Assembly (NCBI RefSeq): GCF_020731145.1
Contig: NZ_JAJFZN010000002.1
Coordinates: 372,001-436,000, forward strand
Origin: Sneathiella sp. HT1-7
GTDB taxonomy: Bacteria > Pseudomonadota > Alphaproteobacteria > Sneathiellales > Sneathiellaceae
Direction of reading: 5' to 3'
Length of the DNA: 64,000 nucleotides
The position numbers and the translations under genes are program-made. The notes under the pieces were generated by a model. It ran no database searches and had not been told where the DNA came from. It was given only the letters and a program-made list of their open reading frames with translations. Numbering within the stretch: position 1 is the stretch's first letter; each line of letters begins with the position of its first letter. Shown here piece after piece: positions 59,587 through 64,000 of the stretch.

Positions 59587-60537
59587 ATTAAAAAAGTATC
59601 TGCGGCAGCAATGTCCCTTTTAAACGCGGTAAAGCATGATTCCATTTGGGTTGGGGATCATCATGAAATTGTCGATGACTTGTTCCTTTTATACCAAATC
59701 TGTTGCGATCAGCCCAATAACCTACATCTGATCTTGGAGAGCCCGCTACCATCCAAATATAAGAGCAGGTTCAGCAAGAATCTCCAAACGGAGCTTCTGG
59801 GCTATCAGCAGAGTACAAACAAAAGGAAATTCTGTGAAAACTCGACGCTAGCACGGTGTCTAATGCCGTCTAAGGAGCGAAAGCTTCTTCTTGGTGGATG
59901 TAAGAAAGAAGCGAAATCAGATATCGCTATATTATCTGATATTTCCGCGGAAATCGCAAATTTGGTCTATTCCGGTGGCGGCCAAGCACATCTGATCGGT
60001 GGCCGTCCCAATATTGGTGATGACAATGTGGAAGAGAGTCAAAGCGATAAAAAGATCTCAACAAATCTTCCAATAGTGCATTTTGGTTATGCATCTGATT
60101 TAAATTTTCTATGTAAAAAACTAGGTAAAAATAACGTAATTTTCTCTGGTCTATCCCATGTGATTTCATACCCAGGGCATCCCCCGGGAATCATTCATGC
60201 CGATGGTCGACAGTATGAGGTACCGTCATCTGCATATGGGCAGTTCAGGGCAAAGGATGTGGGTATAGCGTTTGAAGAAGTCGTCGCGAGTTACGTCAAA
60301 AAATTGATAGATAAGGCATATTTTCAAACTATAGAAAACCTCAATGATACCTTTCGCTTTTTTCATTTGGAGGAGGATGAATTTGATTCCGATACGGCGC
60401 CCTCCATCGTTTTTGTATTGCGGGAGAATAAGGCTGCTGCCAAAAAAATATCTGACCTAAAAGCTGCTGAAGTATATTTTTCGCAAAATAACAAAGCACC
60501 AATTGTCAATAAGAGTTCTGACTGCATAATTTTGTAG
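59587..60537 (+). CDS. Uncharacterised protein, possible ATT start codon
   Basis: No family was recognised. The soluble protein of about 316 residues is rich in Lys, Asp and Ser, with a recognisable opening (MSLLNAVKHDSIWVGDHHEI from the ATG at 59611), a Gly-rich patch SGGGQAHLIGG and a GLSHVISYPGHPPGIIHADG stretch. AAAGGAGGT (59574-59582), the best ribosome binding site in the region, stands five bases before an in-frame ATT (59587), while ATG 59611 is 29 bases away. An in-frame TTG at 59521 has no such site. The gene is AT-rich and has no operon partner. Confidence 0.6.
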   Translation: MKKVSAAAMSLLNAVKHDSIWVGDHHEIVDDLFLLYQICCDQPNNLHLILESPLPSKYKSRFSKNLQTELLGYQQSTNKRKFCENSTLARCLMPSKERKLLLGGCKKEAKSDIAILSDISAEIANLVYSGGGQAHLIGGRPNIGDDNVEESQSDKKISTNLPIVHFGYASDLNFLCKKLGKNNVIFSGLSHVISYPGHPPGIIHADGRQYEVPSSAYGQFRAKDVGIAFEEVVASYVKKLIDKAYFQTIENLNDTFRFFHLEEDEFDSDTAPSIVFVLRENKAAAKKISDLKAAEVYFSQNNKAPIVNKSSDCIIL

Positions 60538-60585
60538 GATACATTGCCGCCAAATCGTTATGGCTCATCGCAATAAATAAACTCG

Positions 60586-61428
60586 TTAATCCGTGGGCCG
60601 GGCAAGTTCATAGAAAGTAATGGCCGCTGCGTTGGAGACATTCAGGCTTTCCACTTTCGGGCTAATCGGCAATTTGGCGAGCAAATCGCATTTCTGCGTT
60701 GTCAGTTGACGAAGGCCTTTTCCTTCGGCTCCAAGTACGATGGCAACCTTTTTAAGCGTGGCCACAGCTTGGGACAATTCCTGTTCTGCCTGACCATCAA
60801 GGCCGATTCGCCAAAAGCCTCGTTCCGCCAGCTGGTCAAGCGCCCGCGACAGGTTGCCGACCCGAATAATCGGAACGGTCTCCACTGCGCCAGAGGCAGC
60901 TTTTGCGAGCACGCCGGTGATGGGCGGAGAATGGCGGTCGGGCATGATAACCGCCGCAACATTAAAGGCCGCGGCCGAACGCAAAATAGCACCGACATTT
61001 TGCGGATCAGTCACTTGATCCAGCACAGCGACCACCTGAACATCTTTGTCCGGATTATCGAGCAGGTCTTCTATCGCGTGATCGGGAAGCGGTGCGGGGA
61101 GGAGAGCAATCCCCTGATGAATGGCATTTTCAGGGAGGAGACGCGTAATGGCGTCCTTATCGACAAATTCCGGAGCGAGCTGTTCTTCGATCCGGCCTTT
61201 CGTGTCCTCGCTCAGCGCCTCAAACTTGTTTTTTGTCAGAACAAGGCGGCGGAATTTACGCGCCGGATTGGCGAGGGCGGCGACAACTGCATGGTCGCCA
61301 TAAAGCCAGCCATCAGATACCGCGGCTGATTTTCCGCCGTGGCGCCCGTGCGATGCCTTTTTCGCGGAATTCTCCGCGTCCCTGCGGGGTTTGCGTCCCC
61401 GGATATTTGCCGACTTGCTTCTCATCAT
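60586..61428 (-). CDS. rlmB: SpoU/TrmH-family rRNA 2'-O-methyltransferase (RlmB-like)
   Basis: The approximately 280-residue protein has an N-terminal L30e-like substrate domain (LYGDHAVVAALANPARKFRRLVLTKNKFEAL) and the SPOUT core. The core motifs are DQVTDPQNVGAILRSAAAFNVAAVIMP (motif 1), VLGAEGKGLRQL (motif 2) and PISPKVESLNVSNAAAITFYEL (motif 3). RlmB methylates G2251 of 23S rRNA. The N-terminal basic tail (RGRKPRRDAEN) is common in this lineage. Start 61428 was chosen over a longer frame that runs into the tRNA promoter. Confidence 0.85.
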   Translation of the reverse strand: MMRSKSANIRGRKPRRDAENSAKKASHGRHGGKSAAVSDGWLYGDHAVVAALANPARKFRRLVLTKNKFEALSEDTKGRIEEQLAPEFVDKDAITRLLPENAIHQGIALLPAPLPDHAIEDLLDNPDKDVQVVAVLDQVTDPQNVGAILRSAAAFNVAAVIMPDRHSPPITGVLAKAASGAVETVPIIRVGNLSRALDQLAERGFWRIGLDGQAEQELSQAVATLKKVAIVLGAEGKGLRQLTTQKCDLLAKLPISPKVESLNVSNAAAITFYELARPTD

Positions 61429-61526
61429 GGCGATGCTTATATTGTGCTTCGTATCATGCAACAAGTCAGCATTTTCGAGTGGGCCGAAAAAAAATGTACA
61501 AATCGATATGATTTGCTCTTTTTCGG

Positions 61527-61554
61527 TTGACTTTGCTCGGGAATTTTCGATAGT
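61527..61554 (+). promoter_or_regulatory. Promoter of the tRNA-Tyr / tRNA-Gly / tuf block
   Basis: TTGACT (61527-61532) and GATAGT (61549-61554) are spaced 16 bp and match five and four of six consensus positions. The mature tRNA-Tyr begins 43 bases after the -10. The region is divergent to rlmB. Confidence 0.6.
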
Positions 61555-61596
61555 GCCGGTCACCTTTGGTGTAAGCCGGAGGCCTAATGCATGTGC

Positions 61597-61681
61597 GGAG
61601 GGGTGCCTGAGTGGTTAAAAGGGACGGACTGTAAATCCGTTGGCTATGCCTACGTTGGTTCAAATCCAACTCCCTCCACCA
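61597..61681 (+). tRNA. tRNA-Tyr (anticodon GTA)
   Basis: An 85-base class II tRNA with a long variable arm: acceptor GGAGGGG, anticodon loop CTGTAAA with GTA, T loop TTCAAAT and an encoded CCA. It is the first product of the tRNA-tuf transcription unit. Confidence 0.95.
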
Positions 61682-61736
61682 TGTGCGTGCTGATATACAA
61701 GGTGTCACGGAGCTGGCATCGACTGATGCGAACAAG

Positions 61737-61810
61737 GCGGGTGTAGCTCAATGGTAGAGCAGCAGCCTTCCAAGCTGAATACGAGGGTTCGATTCCCTTC
61801 ACCCGCTCCA
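61737..61810 (+). tRNA. tRNA-Gly (anticodon TCC)
   Basis: A 74-base tRNA from GCGGGTG to CACCCGCTCCA. The loop CTTCCAA gives anticodon TCC, and CCA is encoded. It lies 106 bp before tuf and is expected to be processed from the same transcript. Confidence 0.95.
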
Positions 61811-61915
61811 AGCGCTGGTCAGCGCATTATAAATAGGCCATGGAATTGATGATGCCGAATGACTGACATTCGGTGTTTTTGGGCTGTGTAATTTATTGCT
61901 TCGGGACGACGGAAA

Positions 61916-63106
61916 ATGGCCAAAGAGAAATTTGATCGTAGTAAACCGCATGTAAACATTGGAACGATTGGTCATGTTGACCATGGTAAGACGACGCTGA
62001 CGGCGGCGATTACGAAAGTTCTGGCAGAGCAGAGCGGGGGTGCTGCGTTTGCGTTTGACGAAATTGACAAGGCGCCGGAAGAGAAGGCGCGCGGTATTAC
62101 GATTTCGACAGCCCATGTTGAATATGAGACGGCGAACCGTCACTATGCGCATGTGGATTGCCCGGGCCATGCTGACTATGTGAAGAACATGATCACGGGT
62201 GCGGCGCAGATGGACGGCGCTATTCTGGTTGTGTCTGCAAACGACGGCCCGATGCCCCAGACACGCGAGCATATCCTGCTGGCCCGTCAGGTTGGTGTTC
62301 CGGCGCTTGTCGTCTTCATGAACAAGGTTGACCTTGTCGATGATGAAGAGCTGATCGAACTTGTTGAAATGGAAATCCGCGAGCTTCTGTCCGAGTATGA
62401 TTTCCCGGGCGACGATATTCCGATCATTGGCGGTTCTGCACTTGCCGCTCTTGAAGGCCGGGATGACGAAATCGGCAAGGAAGCGATCCTGAAGCTGATG
62501 GAAGCGGTTGACGCGTCTATCCCGCAGCCGGAACGTGAGATTGACAAGCCATTCCTGATGCCGATTGAGGATGTGTTCTCGATCTCGGGTCGTGGTACGG
62601 TTGTGACCGGTCGTGTTGAAAGCGGCATTGTGAAGGTTGGTGAGGAAATCGAGATTGTCGGCATTCGCCCGACGACGAAGACGACCTGTACGGGCGTTGA
62701 GATGTTCCGCAAGCTTCTGGATCAGGGTCAGGCTGGCGACAACGTGGGTGTTCTCCTGCGTGGTACGAAGCGTGAAGATGTTGAGCGCGGCCAGGTTCTG
62801 GCGCATCCGGGATCAATTACCCCGCATACGAAGTTCAAGGCAGAAGCCTACATCCTGACGAAGGAAGAGGGCGGCCGTCATACACCGTTCTTCACGAACT
62901 ATCGTCCGCAGTTCTACTTCCGGACGACGGACGTGACGGGTGTTGTGTCTCTTCCCGATGGGACGGAGATGGTGATGCCAGGTGACAATGTGACAATGGA
63001 TGTCGAGCTGATTGCTCCGATCGCCATGGATGAAGGTCTGCGCTTCGCCATTCGCGAAGGCGGCCGTACCGTCGGCGCTGGCGTCGTCGCATCCGTAACC
63101 GAATAA
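61916..63106 (+). CDS. tuf: Translation elongation factor Tu
   Basis: The 396-residue GTPase carries GTP motifs GHVDHGKT (19-26), DCPGH and NKVD, and the RGITIS switch region. The C-terminus has the family stretch [24 protein letters not shown]-Tu delivers aminoacyl-tRNA to the ribosome. Strongly biased codons explain several long antisense open frames here. It sits between tRNA-Gly and tRNA-Trp/secE/nusG, the usual alphaproteobacterial arrangement. Confidence 0.99.
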   Translation: MAKEKFDRSKPHVNIGTIGHVDHGKTTLTAAITKVLAEQSGGAAFAFDEIDKAPEEKARGITISTAHVEYETANRHYAHVDCPGHADYVKNMITGAAQMDGAILVVSANDGPMPQTREHILLARQVGVPALVVFMNKVDLVDDEELIELVEMEIRELLSEYDFPGDDIPIIGGSALAALEGRDDEIGKEAILKLMEAVDASIPQPEREIDKPFLMPIEDVFSISGRGTVVTGRVESGIVKVGEEIEIVGIRPTTKTTCTGVEMFRKLLDQGQAGDNVGVLLRGTKREDVERGQVLAHPGSITPHTKFKAEAYILTKEEGGRHTPFFTNYRPQFYFRTTDVTGVVSLPDGTEMVMPGDNVTMDVELIAPIAMDEGLRFAIREGGRTVGAGVVASVTE

Positions 63107-63219
63107 AGAAAGTGGCCGCTGTTTGTTTTAAATGGCGAAAAGTTTACATGTAGATTGATGGTCAGTCCCGGGCGCCGGACGTAAAAAATCGGCGACTCGG
63201 GATTGCCCGTTCAGACCGG

Positions 63220-63295
<76 letters not shown>

Positions 63296-63368
63296 ATCTG
63301 GTTGATCTATACGTAAAAGTCTTGTATACCGCCGGGTCATTCACCGGATGAAGGATTTTTGAAGAATT

Positions 63369-63566
63369 ATGGCAAAGGTAAACCCAGGAGCTTTTATCCG
63401 CCAGGTGCGGCAGGAAGCCTCGAAGGTCACATGGCCGACCCGCAAGGAAACGCTCGTGACGACGGGGATGGTATTTGTCATGGTTTTTCTGGCTTCCATG
63501 TTCTTTTTCCTGGTTGATTCCGGCATTCAGTTCGTTATCAAACAAATTATGACGCTGGGATCCTGA
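63369..63566 (+). CDS. secE: Preprotein translocase subunit SecE
   Basis: The 65-residue protein has the short form seen in alphaproteobacteria: an amphipathic segment FIRQVRQEASKVTWPTRKET and one membrane helix. SecE clamps SecY in the Sec channel. nusG follows four bases later, forming the conserved secE-nusG pair. Confidence 0.97.
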   Translation: MAKVNPGAFIRQVRQEASKVTWPTRKETLVTTGMVFVMVFLASMFFFLVDSGIQFVIKQIMTLGS

Positions 63567-63570
63567 TCAC

Positions 63571-64000
63571 ATGGCCAAACGCTGGTATATCATTCATGCC
63601 TATTCGGGCTTCGAAAAAAAGGTCGCGCAGTCCGTTAAGGAGCAGGCGATCATCAAGGGCATGGCCGAATTGTTTGAAGAGGTGTTGGTCCCGGTCGAAG
63701 AAGTAGTAGAAGTTCGGCGTGGCCAGAAGGTTAATGCAGAGCGGAAGTTTTTCCCGGGCTATGTGCTGGCGCATATGGAAATGAACGACGAAACATACCA
63801 TCTGGTCAAAAACCTGCCAAAAGTAACGGGTTTCTTGGGCAATGGAAACAAACCGACGCCAATCTCCGAGAAGGAGGCAATGGCAGTCCTCAATCAGGTT
63901 CAGGAAGGGATCGAGCGGCCCAAACCATCGGTTACGTTTGAGCTGGGTGAGGAAGTTCGGGTCAGTGATGGTCCGTTCGCTACCTTTATGGGTCAGGTTG
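63571..64000 (+). CDS. nusG: Transcription termination/antitermination factor NusG (3' end beyond window)
   Basis: The first 143 residues are visible, opening MAKRWYIIHAYSGFEKKVA, with FFPGYVLAHMEM and KVTGFLG of the NGN domain. The start of the KOW domain (VRVSDGPFATFMGQV) lies at the window edge. NusG links RNA polymerase to Rho or to the ribosome. The frame is intact to base 64000. Confidence 0.97.
   Translation, partial: MAKRWYIIHAYSGFEKKVAQSVKEQAIIKGMAELFEEVLVPVEEVVEVRRGQKVNAERKFFPGYVLAHMEMNDETYHLVKNLPKVTGFLGNGNKPTPISEKEAMAVLNQVQEGIERPKPSVTFELGEEVRVSDGPFATFMGQV

Noticed and set aside
61799-62806. 335-codon open frame opposite tuf, and several smaller frames opposite it
   Set aside because: They mirror the strongly biased codons of EF-Tu and have no ribosome binding site or recognisable domain.
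63107-63219. Hairpin GTCC...GGAC downstream of tuf as a terminator
   Set aside because: The stem is short and the following bases are A-rich rather than T-rich; tRNA-Trp, secE and nusG probably need read-through.

Overview
The window reads as chromosomal DNA of a free-living alphaproteobacterium. The evidence is the RpoH-type sigma factor with its RpoH box, the tRNA-Tyr / tRNA-Gly / tuf / tRNA-Trp / secE / nusG order at the right end, MoxR plus CoxE-like VWA gene pairs, and many Liv-type and Ugp-type ABC transporters. Base composition is moderate, with AT-richer stretches at 18.7-21.6 kb and 54.5-60.5 kb. A relative of Sneathiella, Kiloniella or other Rhodospirillales-like marine lineages would fit, but that placement is inference. 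I saw no insertion sequence, prophage or CRISPR array.

Left part (1-17.9 kb): mostly single housekeeping or accessory genes. They comprise a truncated LysR regulator, a histidine phosphatase, a MarR regulator with a small EamA transporter, a PqiA-like membrane protein, a methyltransferase, a carbonic anhydrase / MoxR ATPase / VWA row, an MFS transporter, an rpoH paralogue that converges on and overlaps a SRAP (YedK/HMCES) gene, ccdA, a quinone oxidoreductase, an ArsR regulator, a SleB-type cell-wall hydrolase, a DMT exporter, an SDR reductase, a 2OG-Fe(II) oxygenase and a GlxA-type AraC regulator.

Surface-polysaccharide block (17.9-26.2 kb, all minus): transcription starts with rfbF and rfbG (CDP-glucose formation and 4,6-dehydration). 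A TylC3-type sugar C-methyltransferase, a 3,5-epimerase and a 4-ketoreductase follow, joined by four-base ATGA overlaps. A NanM-type sugar O-methyltransferase, a GT2 glycosyltransferase, a second methyltransferase and a glycosyltransferase-like protein come next. The enzyme set predicts a CDP-activated 3-C-methyl-6-deoxyhexose (virenose/evalose/yersiniose-like branched sugar).

Middle (26.3-37.4 kb): a flavoprotein; an 870-residue membrane/coiled-coil protein of unknown role with an AIM24-like tail; a GlpR-like repressor followed by a complete Ugp-like ABC importer operon, with an 18-bp perfect operator lying between the -35 and -10 of its promoter and an intra-operon terminator; then an orphan protein and a DMT transporter.

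Catabolic island (37.4-54.5 kb): this is the most interesting part. It holds an Asp/Glu racemase/maleate isomerase-like enzyme, two paralogous branched-chain/amide-type binding proteins each behind a near-identical sigma-54 promoter, a PhyH dioxygenase, LivHMGF, a PRPP-motif phosphoribosyltransferase, a Rieske ferredoxin, a three-gene molybdenum hydroxylase (CoxL, CoxM and a CoxS-CoxG fusion) with a non-CODH active-site loop, a MarR-DUF1116 fusion, and an amidohydrolase. Together they suggest uptake, hydroxylation and ring opening of an unidentified nitrogen-containing (probably cyclic) compound. The MarR-DUF1116 protein is probably a dedicated sensor built from a carbamoyltransferase-family domain.

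Right end (54.5-64 kb): a REC-GGDEF-EAL / CHASE histidine kinase / response regulator module, tRNA-Thr with its promoter and terminator, an orphan gene with a strong ribosome binding site before an ATT codon, an RlmB-like methyltransferase, and the tRNA-tuf-secE-nusG block running off the window.
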